Source of the DNA: Acidobacteriota bacterium
Lineage (GTDB): Bacteria > Acidobacteriota > Terriglobia > Terriglobales > Acidobacteriaceae
Direction: 5' to 3'
DNA: 39,940 nucleotides
NCBI GenBank assembly: GCA_021792795.1
Contig: JAJYUB010000034.1
Coordinates: forward strand, 1 to 39,940
Made by a program: the position numbers and the translations under genes. Within the stretch, counting starts at the first letter, position 1; every line of letters starts with the position of its first letter. Below the pieces are notes generated by a model. That model was given only the letters and a program-made list of their open reading frames with translations, made no database searches and was not told the DNA's origin. Below, in pieces: positions 8,262 to 18,100 of the stretch.

Positions 8262-9215
8262 ATGATGGGGCATACAAGCGCTGCTCTCCTTTTTTTTCTC
8301 CTTCTGTCACATGGCTGTTCTGGTCCGGGGTCGTCCGCGCCGGTGCAGTTGAAATACAAGGCCACGGGAAACTCCCCAGAGGTTCTGGCCCTGTACGAAG
8401 CGTGGTTCGGACACCCCAAGCACATCGCCATCGACTATTCGTCGCATGATCCGGCTGTGATCCGCAGGCAGATTCACGCAGCGAAAGCCATGGGAATATC
8501 CGCGTTCGTGGTGGATTGGTATGGAGATCGCGAGCCCTTCATCGACCGGAGCTATGCCCTGATGCAGGCCAGCGCCGCGAAACGTAAGTTCCATGTCGCG
8601 ATGATGTACGACGAGGCCGACGAAGAAGATGGGGCCACCGACGAAGCCATTGCGGATTTCACGATGTTCCATGAGACCTACCTTTCATCGAAGGCGCCGG
8701 GGCATCAGGCGTACCTGACGTACAAAGGCCGTCCGGTGATCTTCATCTTCCCCAAGGGAGGGCACACAGACTGGGACCGGGTGAGAGCAGTGGTCAACAA
8801 GTGGGACACTCCGCCTCTGCTGATCGATGAAAATCTTCCCGGTCAGTATGCGGATGCGTTGGACGGCTTCTACGCGTGGATCAACCCTGGAGCGAAGGGG
8901 TGGGCGGCGGATGGCGGCAACTGGGGAGAGCAATATCTCAGCGATTTTTATCAGACGATGGTATCGAAATATCCTGACAAAATGATCGTTGGCGGTGCAT
9001 GGTCCCAATTCGACGACAGCAAAGCGACCTGGAGTCTCAACCGGCACATATCCGCGCGCTGCGGCCAGACGTTCCAGGACACGTTCAATTTCTGGCGGAA
9101 ATACGTGCCTGTCGATGACCCTATCCCTTTTGTGATGATCGAAACCTGGAACGATTACGAGGAGGGTTCGGCGGTGGAACATGGCCTTCCCACCTGTGGG
9201 AAGGCATCACAATAG
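8262..9215 (+). CDS. Secreted GH99-like glycosidase
   Basis: 317 residues. The protein matches the GH99/GH71-like superfamily (endo-alpha-mannosidase and WbsX-like): YEAWFG near the start, AKAMGISAFVVDWYG, DEADEED, and the closing ETWNDYEEGSAVE (first Glu at residue 294), where the acidic residues form the family's active-site region. It begins with a hydrophobic leader ending LLSHGC, so it is exported and possibly a lipoprotein, though the lipobox is poor. Two ATGs (8262, 8265) are possible and no clear ribosome site is seen. It is transcribed divergently from the flippase gene and converges on the GtrB-like gene. In a glycan locus it may trim or cleave the polymer. Fold class fairly sure; substrate unknown. 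Confidence 0.8.
   Translation: MMGHTSAALLFFLLLSHGCSGPGSSAPVQLKYKATGNSPEVLALYEAWFGHPKHIAIDYSSHDPAVIRRQIHAAKAMGISAFVVDWYGDREPFIDRSYALMQASAAKRKFHVAMMYDEADEEDGATDEAIADFTMFHETYLSSKAPGHQAYLTYKGRPVIFIFPKGGHTDWDRVRAVVNKWDTPPLLIDENLPGQYADALDGFYAWINPGAKGWAADGGNWGEQYLSDFYQTMVSKYPDKMIVGGAWSQFDDSKATWSLNRHISARCGQTFQDTFNFWRKYVPVDDPIPFVMIETWNDYEEGSAVEHGLPTCGKASQ
9184..9205 (+). repeat. Perfect 10-bp inverted repeat at the 3' end of the glycosidase gene
   Basis: GCCTTCCCAC (9184-9193) and GTGGGAAGGC (9196-9205) are exact inverse copies separated by 2 nt, ending 7 nt before the stop codon. It could fold in the mRNA and act as an end-of-transcript structure, though no T-run follows. A second palindrome, CTATAGCTATAG, lies at 9222-9233. 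Confidence 0.6.
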
Positions 9216-9337
9216 CACCCTCTATAGCTATAGCGGATTTGCAGTTGTAGCGTCCTTTGAGGTGAAGAATCCAGACGATATCCGCATCGTCGAGGCTGTC
9301 ATCCTGGCCCGCTGGAGATACCCGCCGTGGAACTGTT

Positions 9338-10354
9338 CTATCCCACTCGTCTTTCCAATTTGATCGCCGGCGCTGTTTCGTCGTACTCGAGGCTGGGGCC
9401 TACGGTTTTGAACTCGTTTGAGGTTCGAGCGGCCATCATTTCTGGAGCACAATAGATGTCACTGATGATGGAAAGGGGGCGGCTTCGCACTTCGTCATAC
9501 ACGCGTCCCAGATATTCGCCAATCAACCCCAGGCAGAGGAGCAGCATACCTCCGACCAGGAACACCGCAGCCGCCACGCCGAGTCCTATCGAGTCGACTT
9601 GGCTCTTGACGAGGATGGAGCCGATCACCAGAATGGCAACGATGCATTCTGAAAAACAGAACAGTACGAAGGACAAGCGCAGTGGCTTATAGCTGAAACT
9701 AGTAATCGCATCCATCGCATACTTGATCCGGCTAAGGAATGAGAGTTTGCCTTCGCCAGCCGCGCGGTCCTGCCGATCGTAGTAAACGACGGAATTTTTG
9801 TATCCCACCCAGGCACGTAAACCGGGCAAGTACCTGTTTCCTTCTCGCATGCCATTGATTGAATCGACAACTTGACGGTCCATCAAGCCGAATATGCCGG
9901 CATTTATAGGGATGGGATAGTCGGAGAGCGAGGCAAGAACACGATAGAAAAGAGGAAAAAGCTTCGCCAGGACCTTGCGCCGTTCCTTACGGCTTTTTCT
10001 GACGCCGATCACCACCTGAGCGCCGCCGCGCCACGCATCGATCAATTGGGGCAGAACTTCCGGCGGGTCCTGAAAATCACCGTCCATCAGGATCACTGCT
10101 TCGCCGCGCGCAGTCCGGAGACCGGCTGAGATGGCCCCCATGTGTCCCCAGTTGCGTGACAGATTGACGACCACCACATGCGGATCGAAGCTTTGCAGTT
10201 CTTTGAGCAGTTGCAACGATGAGTCCTTGGACCCATCGTTCACGTAGACCACTTCCCAGTCGTCGCCTACGTCGCTCAAGGCGCCAGCAACAGCTTCATG
10301 GAATTGGGAGATTAGCTCCTCTTCGTTATAAATGGGTACTACGATTGAAATCAT
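9338..10354 (-). CDS. GT2 glycosyltransferase, GtrB/DPM-synthase type
   Basis: 338 residues. The N-terminal GT-A domain opens with ISIVVPIYNEEE, has VYVNDGSKD at 37-44 and the metal-binding DGDFQD at 91-96, and continues with VIGVRKSRKER as in polyprenyl-phosphate glucose/mannose synthases. Two membrane helices follow (about 225-250 and 262-287), then EYLGRVYDEVRSRP, a signature of GtrB-like enzymes, and a soluble tail. Such enzymes move a sugar from a nucleotide donor to undecaprenyl phosphate on the inner face of the inner membrane; the product feeds GT-C enzymes outside, and a GT-C-like protein is encoded upstream in the same direction (13190-14956). Start ATG 10354 has GGAGGC nearby. Class sure; sugar unknown. 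Confidence 0.9.
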   Translation of the reverse strand: MISIVVPIYNEEELISQFHEAVAGALSDVGDDWEVVYVNDGSKDSSLQLLKELQSFDPHVVVVNLSRNWGHMGAISAGLRTARGEAVILMDGDFQDPPEVLPQLIDAWRGGAQVVIGVRKSRKERRKVLAKLFPLFYRVLASLSDYPIPINAGIFGLMDRQVVDSINGMREGNRYLPGLRAWVGYKNSVVYYDRQDRAAGEGKLSFLSRIKYAMDAITSFSYKPLRLSFVLFCFSECIVAILVIGSILVKSQVDSIGLGVAAAVFLVGGMLLLCLGLIGEYLGRVYDEVRSRPLSIISDIYCAPEMMAARTSNEFKTVGPSLEYDETAPAIKLERRVG

Positions 10355-10678
10355 CTTGCCTCCGGGGACCTTATTTCAAAAGAAATACCATGCTCGCTTG
10401 CGGGCTGTTTTTCGTGCGCACAACACTGGATGTGTTTTGCAAGGGAAGAAGTGTTGTACGGCCTCTCGCGTACTTCGAGCAAGGTGAGGCACTCCAGTCA
10501 TTTCATTTCAAGCGCCAAGTCAAGCTGCATTCGACCTCAGAATGGCGATTCTTCCGCTCATTCGCGCTGCAATAAGTGAGATGCAAAAATCTGCCGTCTC
10601 GTTCAGATCAATCTTTTGCATGCGCAATGGGGACATGGCGCGCACTTTACCGATATAGAAATCGGCAAAATACCATCC
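10355..10678. other. 324-bp intergenic stretch
   Basis: No gene is supported. A short stem CCGAT/ATCGG (10649-10664) lies shortly after the stop of the minus-strand operon but lacks a T-run on that strand. The GtrB-like gene may have its own promoter here; none was placed. Confidence 0.35.
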
Positions 10679-11203
10679 TCAATTTTTGAGATGCGCGCCT
10701 TCTTGGGGATCTACTTGGAAAATCCGCACTCTCCAGCGCATTTCGGCGGGAGTCAAGACCACGATGTAGCGTGCATGCACGCGTTGTGTTGTCAGGACTT
10801 TGTCATGGTCGAGGACCTGCTCATCGTATTCGACGTTGTCGACCAACTGAATGGACAGTCCTTCCGGCGAGTAGAGGACGATTCGGAGATCGTGCGAGCG
10901 GTCCCGATAGCGAGTGTGAATCCCCAGTGCGGCCTGCTCATGCACCGTATTCGCCAGTTTGTCTCTGGCGGTTCCCACGAAATCCGGATCGAGCAGGTCG
11001 GCGCGATTTTGCGCAAGCGCAGCGCTTAGGTCCTGCCAGGATTGCAGGTAGTCGCGGATTGCAGCAGTCGCGGTCTGCTGCTGAAGCTGCCTGGGACCTT
11101 GCAAGTGCGAGGGTTCAACGCGTACAGCCGCCTGGTCCGCCAGGAGAGCGAATGGCATGGTAAAGATCGAGAAAACGACGAGGAGGGGCTTCATCATGAT
11201 CAT
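10679..11203 (-). CDS. Small exported protein, last gene of a coupled operon
   Basis: Not recognised as a named family. A Sec signal peptide (MKPLLVVFSIFTMPFALLA) is followed by ~150 residues with an N-terminal helix pair (AAIRDYLQSWQDLSAALAQN) and a strand-rich C-terminal half (YIVVLTPAEMRWRVRIFQVD), a pattern like NTF2/SnoaL-like folds; this is inference. Three in-frame ATGs lie at 11203, 11197 and 11194. The first is used because it forms a 4-bp ATGA overlap with the stop of the preceding gene, matching the other junctions of this operon; 11197 has better spacing to GGGG. It probably works in the periplasm with the two preceding exported proteins. Confidence 0.7.
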   Translation of the reverse strand: MIMMKPLLVVFSIFTMPFALLADQAAVRVEPSHLQGPRQLQQQTATAAIRDYLQSWQDLSAALAQNRADLLDPDFVGTARDKLANTVHEQAALGIHTRYRDRSHDLRIVLYSPEGLSIQLVDNVEYDEQVLDHDKVLTTQRVHARYIVVLTPAEMRWRVRIFQVDPQEGAHLKN

Positions 11204-12069
11204 CTTCCCCACTGAATCTCATTCCCTAAAACAACTCCGCTCGCCACGGAAATTCTTGCTCCGTTGTAGGCCGGCATTTCCACCTGCGCAATTCCGTGCT
11301 TGAGGGGCACGTCTACCGTCGATTGGGCGCCGCCGTAGTTTTCCGTGAAAGTGACGATGGTCCCGTCTGGTACGGCATTGCCGCTACAGTCGCGCACCGG
11401 ATCGGTTTGCACCTCAAGGTACGGGCCTGACTGCCGGGCCGCCATCCTGAGCCCGCACGGATCGCCCGGGACCTGCTCGACGACGCGTGTGCTGGAAACC
11501 CGATCCACCTGGGCCTTGAATGTATCGACGCCTTCTTTGGCGGTGGAGTCCATTTCCGTCCACGCGGCGCCATCGTGGGTGACCATGGTACGCTGCTGCA
11601 CAGCGCCCGAGGGAGGCGACAACTCGAACGACACGGATGCGGGCGTCGTGATGAGATTGCGATAGGCATCGAAGACATAAACGGTGCCGCTGATTCCATC
11701 ATGCAGGCCGACCGGAAGACGAGACGGTCTCGCGAGGAAACTCAGGTCCGCAGGCTGACTTGCAGGCACAACATTTAACGAACCGCTGCCGGTAGAGGGT
11801 CCTGCCACCAGAACGACCAGGTAGTGGCCGGCATTGTAGAGAGAGCCAGCAGGGAAGGAAGTCGTTCCGCCTAATTCCACATCGCGTCTGAGTGCCTGCC
11901 CGGGCCCGACGATGTAGAGGACCGCTTTGCCGCTCCCGGTGCATTGAATGGAGAACGCGTTGCCAGCTTCGACGGTCGTGGGCAGGTCCATGCTGCCGCC
12001 TTCTGCGCAAGCCATCTGCACCGTGGCGAGAGTCAGGCCGCCGAGCAGGCATGCCAATCGGGACCTCAC
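11200..12069 (-). CDS. Exported Ig-like (invasin-type) repeat protein
   Basis: 289 residues, function unknown. It has a Sec signal (MRSRLACLLGGLTLATVQMACA) and then three beta-rich segments. The middle one (SGTVYVFDAYRNLITTPASVSF) and the last (DCSGNAVPDGTIVTFTENYG) carry the D-x-x-G-N-x-x-P-D-G pattern of invasin/intimin Big_1-like Ig domains. Start is GTG 12069, with GGAGG 6 nt upstream, in a GTGA overlap with the stop of the preceding gene, so translation is probably coupled. The Ig-like fold call is inferred from these turns. It likely acts in the periplasm or on the surface as an accessory of the PTPS-related membrane protein encoded first in the operon. Confidence 0.75.
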   Translation of the reverse strand: MRSRLACLLGGLTLATVQMACAEGGSMDLPTTVEAGNAFSIQCTGSGKAVLYIVGPGQALRRDVELGGTTSFPAGSLYNAGHYLVVLVAGPSTGSGSLNVVPASQPADLSFLARPSRLPVGLHDGISGTVYVFDAYRNLITTPASVSFELSPPSGAVQQRTMVTHDGAAWTEMDSTAKEGVDTFKAQVDRVSSTRVVEQVPGDPCGLRMAARQSGPYLEVQTDPVRDCSGNAVPDGTIVTFTENYGGAQSTVDVPLKHGIAQVEMPAYNGARISVASGVVLGNEIQWGR

Positions 12070-13193
12070 TGGAAACCTCCGACACTATAGGTTGCAATGA
12101 CCGTGCGTTCGCTGCTGATTTTCCTGGCGAGGTCCTCAGGAACATGGACATCGAACGGGACCGGACTCTGCGGCAGGAGCGCGCTGTCGGTATATTGGTC
12201 CGCCACCCAGACCACCTGGCCAGTCTTGTCGTAGAAAGTCCCAAGAACATGCGCGATGTTCACGACCTGGCCGCTCTGATTCACCAGCTGTCCGGTCAAG
12301 GAGGCATCCGGCGCAGGATTCAATCGCTGATTTTCGATCTCGATCACGGGGTCTGCCGAAGCCGAGACCAATGCCGACAAAGGCCCCATCCGGACGCTTC
12401 CAACTTCGGACAAAGTTGCGTTCGGGAAATTGATGAGAAATGGGGTGACTTGCTTCGGCAACAGAATGTGAGAGATCTTGTCGAAGCTGCCTTCGCTGGC
12501 GATCGGCGATCCGTTCTTCGCCAGCAGTGTGGCCCTGACCGACACGTAGGCGGGCACGACATCTTCGTTGAGGAGTTCGCCCAGGATGACCACCCCTTCG
12601 GCACGTTGCACCGGGTGCATGTCCACGATGCGTACGTGGGGCGCTTCCACGTCCTGAACTCCCCAGTCGTCTCCCGGGCCGCGATCGATCACGTCCCAGC
12701 GCAGGTAATTGACTGCGATGACCTGCGGCGGAACCAGGGGCTTCTTGACCAGCGGCCAATCCACGTCCCAGCGATCGCCGTTCTTTACGACCCGCAGGTT
12801 GCGCGTGTTCACGAAGGCTCCAACCACGGAAGACCAATGCAATCTTATTTGGACTTCTGCATCGTTGTTGGAGGCATGAAGCGGCCGCACGTCGAAGCTC
12901 TCCAGGGTCGCGTAGGTGCGAAGGCTGAGGTAGTATCCGGTCAAGTCGTGCTCAAACTCCTGTTCCGTGAACTGTGCCTTGTTGCCGAGACTGGAATACG
13001 CTTTTTCCCAGGCCAGCAGGCGGATTTCATCGCCCAGGTTCTCCACTGCCGCTGTCGGCGTGGAAGATGGACGCAGCAGACTCTTTCCGCCAGCATAGGC
13101 GACTGCGGATGGACCAGGCCAGAAGGTTCCGATCACAATGAACACCACAGTCGCGACAGAAATGAAGGCAGCGAGGAGACGTCCCTTGTTCAC
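12066..13193 (-). CDS. Membrane-anchored periplasmic protein, NTF2-like plus Ig/FxLYD-like parts
   Basis: 375 residues, no named family. A single N-terminal helix (about residues 7-27) acts as an anchor or signal. Residues ~50-150 read like an NTF2-like domain (helices, then WDVDWPLVKKP, with the phrase GDRWDVDW common in such folds). Residues ~185-370 are beta-rich, with two blocks resembling FxLYD/Ig-like extracellular domains (VVILGELLNEDVVPAYVSV and TGQLVNQSGQVVNIAHVLG), each with the stay-or-change pattern 'N-x-S/G...V-x-V-x-A'. Start is GTG 13193 with GGGAAG upstream, overlapping the previous stop by 4 bp (GTGA). It follows the PTPS-related gene and probably acts with it on the periplasmic side. 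Confidence 0.75.
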   Translation of the reverse strand: MNKGRLLAAFISVATVVFIVIGTFWPGPSAVAYAGGKSLLRPSSTPTAAVENLGDEIRLLAWEKAYSSLGNKAQFTEQEFEHDLTGYYLSLRTYATLESFDVRPLHASNNDAEVQIRLHWSSVVGAFVNTRNLRVVKNGDRWDVDWPLVKKPLVPPQVIAVNYLRWDVIDRGPGDDWGVQDVEAPHVRIVDMHPVQRAEGVVILGELLNEDVVPAYVSVRATLLAKNGSPIASEGSFDKISHILLPKQVTPFLINFPNATLSEVGSVRMGPLSALVSASADPVIEIENQRLNPAPDASLTGQLVNQSGQVVNIAHVLGTFYDKTGQVVWVADQYTDSALLPQSPVPFDVHVPEDLARKISSERTVIATYSVGGFQ

Positions 13194-14956
13194 GAGGCCA
13201 CACTTCCCGATACGAGATTTTCATGCGTGTCGAGGAAATGGTCCACTGGTCGGTCACGCCGTCTTCCATCCGGGATGAAAATCACCAGGAGCGCTAGGAT
13301 GCTGCTGCCGAACGGGAGAATCCCCCACAGGATGCCTTGCCAGTGAGGAGGGATTTGTGGCGCGTTTACCGGCATGGCGGGGGGCACGCCGTCTTTGCTC
13401 CAGATGGTGATGGTTCTGTCTTCAAGGTCGTCCACCTGGCGCCAGCCGGCGAATTTGAGTAGCGGATCGTAATAGTGGTCGCGCACAATGACCCATTTCA
13501 GTCCGTACCGGTCTGCGTGACGCAGGACCGCCCGCAGCGCATCCAGGCCCGGTTCACCAAAATATTTTGAACTGGTGAGCGCGCCCGCGCCGTAGCGAGT
13601 CAACTCCGGCAGCATACGACCGGAATTCCATTCACCATCGACACTGCTGGCATCTGTCAAAACTGCCAATCGCGCAATCTTGTTGCCGAATCCCAGTGTG
13701 ACGTAGCGGTAGTTGTCGTGACCGTCGCGATTGAGCCACGAGGCGACCGAATCCACTTTGAAATTGGAAGCATCGGCGGGGCGAAACGTTGACCAAGCCA
13801 CCGCCAGCGCACAGGTAAAGGCCGCGGCCACGGTCAATGCGCAGACTGCCCGCATCCGGAAGCGGTCAATGAGTTCCGCGGCAAGCAGGCCCACAAAGGG
13901 CAGGGCAAGCAGCGTGGCCCAATAGCTGAAGCGCTCCATCGTCAACACTTCAAAAGCGCGGCCCAGCAACAGATGGGCGACCGGAGTTGTGCCGCCGAGT
14001 CCGATGAGAAATGCCACCCAGAAGCCGAGGAGCAAGGGACGGAGCCGAGCGACCATGGAACCGCGAATCGCGATGAACGGCAGGGCCAGTATCAACGCTC
14101 CATAAGGGACGATGAAGTAGTTCAGGCCCCATTGAGGACTCAGGATGTAATTTGCCCGGCTGGGATGCGGAATGGGAGTTTGCGTGACGGGGTAATGAAT
14201 TAAAGCAATCCAGAACGGAAGCAGCACGATGGCAATCGCAGCGCCTACAATCGCGATGATCGTGACGGTGCGTAGCACAAAGGCCGGCGCCGGGGTCCGC
14301 TCCACTTCCGGACGGTCTCCGTCGCGACCATCCAGGAGCACCAGCGCAAGCACCGGCAGGGCAAAGAAAAACGAGCCGAACAGCAGCGTGGCATGGTGCG
14401 CGGCAGCGGCGGCGGTGAAGAGTACGCTCGCCTTGAGAAAAGATCGCCACTTGCCATATCGGACCCACTCGAACAAATAGGGCAGCGCGTTCAAATAAAT
14501 TGGGGCCGCGGATGTGGTGGCCAATTGACCAGCGGAATACACCAGGAAGCTTTCCGAGCCGAGAAAAACACTGGCCAGCGCGGCAAACGATGCGGCGCGT
14601 GGATTCACCCAAAGTTTTGAAAATCGATACACGCCCAGCGCCAGCAGCAAAATCGCCGCCAACTGCACTGCCATATAGGCCATATCCAAACCGATTAGCC
14701 GGGAGATCACCGCGACCCACTGCTGCGGCAACGGAGGATATGTGGCCTGGGAAAATCCCGCATACCACTTGGCGTTCCAGGGATTGAACCAATGGTGAAC
14801 GTAGTGCGAGGCGAAGAAGATATGGAAGTTCGCGTCGTAGGACTTGAGCGGCAGCTTCATCATCAGAAGCGGCAGGTGAATGGCGAGGGCAGCCAGGACA
14901 ATGAGGCCCATCGCTATCGGCCGTTCCGACGGCGCGACCGACTCAGTTCGCTTCAC
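13190..14956 (-). CDS. Multispanning GT-C-like membrane protein (PTPS-related type)
   Basis: 588 residues with about 10-12 membrane segments and a C-terminal periplasmic region ending in one more helix. The first external loop has YDANFHIFFASHYVHHWF followed by WYAGFSQATYPPLPQ; this D-x-N-x-H and Y-P-P-L pattern is typical of the '6-pyruvoyl-tetrahydropterin synthase related' membrane family (PF10131-type) and of GT-C glycosyltransferases, where the acidic residue is catalytic. It may take a lipid-linked sugar, such as the GtrB-like product, and add it to a glycan or protein. Start is GTG 14956, preferred over ATG 14986 because GGAGGAAG lies 4-7 nt upstream. It opens a four-gene coupled operon and is divergent from the TPR-barrel gene. 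Enzyme activity is inference. Confidence 0.8.
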   Translation of the reverse strand: MKRTESVAPSERPIAMGLIVLAALAIHLPLLMMKLPLKSYDANFHIFFASHYVHHWFNPWNAKWYAGFSQATYPPLPQQWVAVISRLIGLDMAYMAVQLAAILLLALGVYRFSKLWVNPRAASFAALASVFLGSESFLVYSAGQLATTSAAPIYLNALPYLFEWVRYGKWRSFLKASVLFTAAAAAHHATLLFGSFFFALPVLALVLLDGRDGDRPEVERTPAPAFVLRTVTIIAIVGAAIAIVLLPFWIALIHYPVTQTPIPHPSRANYILSPQWGLNYFIVPYGALILALPFIAIRGSMVARLRPLLLGFWVAFLIGLGGTTPVAHLLLGRAFEVLTMERFSYWATLLALPFVGLLAAELIDRFRMRAVCALTVAAAFTCALAVAWSTFRPADASNFKVDSVASWLNRDGHDNYRYVTLGFGNKIARLAVLTDASSVDGEWNSGRMLPELTRYGAGALTSSKYFGEPGLDALRAVLRHADRYGLKWVIVRDHYYDPLLKFAGWRQVDDLEDRTITIWSKDGVPPAMPVNAPQIPPHWQGILWGILPFGSSILALLVIFIPDGRRRDRPVDHFLDTHENLVSGSVAS

Positions 14957-15121
14957 AAGTCTTCCTCCAAGCAGCATTGGATTCATAATCGCCGATGCCT
15001 GTTGCCCAGGCGCGTTTCATTGTGCGGTTGTGCGGTATCGACTGGCAGCGGCTTCAGACAACACGCAAGGCGTTTCCGGAATCACAGTTCATTTGAAGCT
15101 TGACGATAGATCGGTGTCCCA
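14957..15121. promoter_or_regulatory. Divergent intergenic region between operon and TPR-barrel gene
   Basis: About 165 bp separate two outward-facing transcription units (the coupled minus-strand operon and the plus-strand TPR-barrel/GT4 pair). Promoters for both should lie here. I could not identify boxes with confidence, so this is placement by context only. Confidence 0.4.
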
Positions 15122-18100
15122 TTGATTGTCACACTTGGTTTTGCGAAGGCTGCTTTGATGCCCGTGCTCGCAGTCGCGCTTGCCTCTCCCATTTTGGCGC
15201 AGACCTACCCGGTGGGAGCGGGCGCCTCGGCAAAGCGGCCGCCCCAGACTGAGCCAACGCAGACACCGAGCCAACCGCTGGGTTGGGGATCGAACATTCA
15301 AAACGCGCGGCTGGCGCGTGCCGCGGAATTGGCCCTGCAGCGCGGCGATCATGCGCTCGCTGTGGACTACGCGCAGCGCGCCGCACAAGCTGCCCCCAAC
15401 GATGCTCAAGTATGGTTCCTGCTTGGTTACGCGGCGCGGCTTGACGGGAAGTTCCCGCTATCGGCAGACGCCTATGGTCGAGGTCTTCGCCTGAGTCCGT
15501 CCGCACTGGAAGGGCTTTCCGGTCTTGCCCAGACCTACAGCCTGATGGGACGGACGGACGAGGCCGAGCATCTTCTGAAACAGGTGATTGCGTCCGATCC
15601 AAAGCGTAAAGACGATGCGCTACTGCTCGGAGATCTTTCAATGCGATCGGGCGACTACACTGGCGCAATCGACTGGCTGGGAAGAGCGGAACGGATCCAA
15701 CCCGGCCCGCGTTCGGAGTTGCTGCTGGCGATTTGCTATCAACACCACCAGCAAATGGATCTGGCAAGCCACTACTTAGACTTGGCGAGGCGGCGCGCTC
15801 CGGACAATCCCGAAGTTCAGCGATCGCTGGCGGGATATTACCGGGAGACGGGAAACTATTCCGAGGCGATTGCCTCGCTCAAATCCATCCGCAACCCGAA
15901 ACCGGACGTGACGGCTGAACTGGCGTATACCTATCAGCTCGACGGCAAGCTGGATGAGGCCGCCAGGCTGTACACGCAATCCGCCGATGCCCTGCCGAAA
16001 GACCTGGGTTTGCAGCTCTCCGCGGCTCAGGCCGAGGTCGCTGCCGGTTCTATCTCAGATGCAAACCTGTTTCTCCAGCGCGCCGCGGGGATCGATGCCG
16101 GCCAGTATCGGCTGCACGCAATCCGTGGAGAGATTGCGCAGATCCAGGAGCGCGATGGCGATGCCGTCAGCGAATACAACATAGCCTTGGCACATCTGCC
16201 CGCAAATCCCGTCGAGGGGCCCCTGTACGGCATCCAACTCCACATGGACCTGATGCAGCTCTATCGGGACCAGGAGGACGCAAATACCGCCCAGCATCAA
16301 CTTGAGAAAGCGCAGATGGAAATCGGCGCGCTCGACGAGCATGGCCCCGGCAGAGCGCAGTTTCTACGCCTGCGGGCCCTTATCAAGATGAATGCCGGCC
16401 AGCTCGACAGCGCGCGGAACGATATGAAGGAAGCGCTCGCGATCAGTCCGCACGATCCCAACAATTTGCAGCTCGACGGAGATCTGCTGATGAAACTTGG
16501 GCGCACCGAGGATGCAATCGCGGTGTACAAGCAGGTCCTCGCAATCGATCCTCGCAACCGGTTTGCCCTCACGTCTCTCGGGTATGCCACACGCGCAGCC
16601 GGGCGCGACCCGGAAGCGGAAAAATACTTCAAGCGTCTGGCGCAAGCCTATCCGTCGTTGTACGTTCCGTACCTTGCTCTGGGGGACATGTACACCGCCC
16701 ACCGCGAGTTCACCAGAGCGCAGGCATCCTACAGCAAGGGCTTTGCGCTGGCCCCGCGGAATGCCTTGATTGTGGCCGGAGGAATGAATGCCGCAATTGA
16801 AGCGCACGAACTGGACCTGGCTGGAACGTGGCTGGGCCGTGCCACGGACCGGATGCGGCAGGAACCGCAAATGCTTCGAGAAAGGGAGAGATATCTGAGT
16901 TTTAAGGGCGACTATCGGCAGTCTGCCGAGGTCGGCCAGAAGGCGATCAAGGTGATGCCTCGAGACCGGGATGTGGTTGTCTATCTTGGTTACGATCTGC
17001 TCCGTCTCGAGAAGTACAACGAGCTGCTGACGCTGACCTCGGAATACGACAAGGTTTTCCCTCAGGAGCCTGATGTTCCGCTGTTGGCCGGTTATGTACA
17101 CAAGCACAATGGGCAGCTTGAGCCGGCGTTGCTGGACTTTAATGAGGCGCTGGATCGCGACCCCAATGTGGTCACGGCCTATGTGAATCGAGGATACGTT
17201 TTGAACGACCTGCACAAACCCGCGGCGGCAGCGGAAGACTTTGAATCGGCCCTCACGCGGGAGCCAAAGGACGGAGAGGCGCATCTGGGACTGGCGTATG
17301 CCGACCTCGATCTGCAGCGGCCTCAAGAGGCCGTGCGCCAATCGCAACTGGCGGAACGGGAGATGGGCGACTCGAAGCTCATGCACATGATTCGGGCGAC
17401 AGCCTATGGGCGAGAAGGCATGCTGGCGAAAGCCGCCGGTGAATATCGCGCGGCTTTGAAGTTCACCCCCAACGATGGAACGCTCTACCTGGGGCTGGGA
17501 GACACATTGTTCGCACAGCGGCGTTATCGCGAAGCAGTGGATGAACTGCTGACCGCACAAAAACTTTCCCCAGACGATGCTGGTATATACGCATTGCTCG
17601 CACGCGCCTACGCACATCTGCGGGACCGGGAGCAAACCCTGCGATACGTCCATTTGGCGGAGCAGCACGCCCAGCAAACGCCGGCTGCCGTCGGCAATGC
17701 AAATTCAGCCGACAGCGAAATATTTGTTGCAACAGGAAAGGCCCTGAGCGCGCTTGGAAACCAGAAGGCAGCCATGGAGCGTTTTCAGAAGGCGCTGACG
17801 ACCCCGAACAGCAATCGCGTCAATGTGCGTCTTGCCATCGCCCAACTGATGGCGCAGCAGGACCATGCAGTGGATGCGGAACGGCAAATTGCGTTGGCCA
17901 TGATGGAAGGCGAGGCGGGGGAAACGGCGCCGCCCACAGGAGAGCAATTCATTGCGGCAGCAGATGTCTTTCGGGAAATGCATGAGTATCAACTGTCACA
18001 AACATACCTTGAACGCGCCAAGGCGGCCGGCGCGGCGGACGTAGCTGTGCGGACCGGCCTGGCCAATACCTACCTTGCGCTGGGCGACACAGTCAGAGCT

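Noticed and set aside
10649-10664. Terminator hairpin for the coupled operon
   Set aside because: The stem is only 5 bp and no T-run follows on the minus strand.
11892-13346. 484-residue plus-strand open frame
   Set aside because: Antisense to three overlapping genes of the coupled operon; high-GC shadow frame with no domain pattern.
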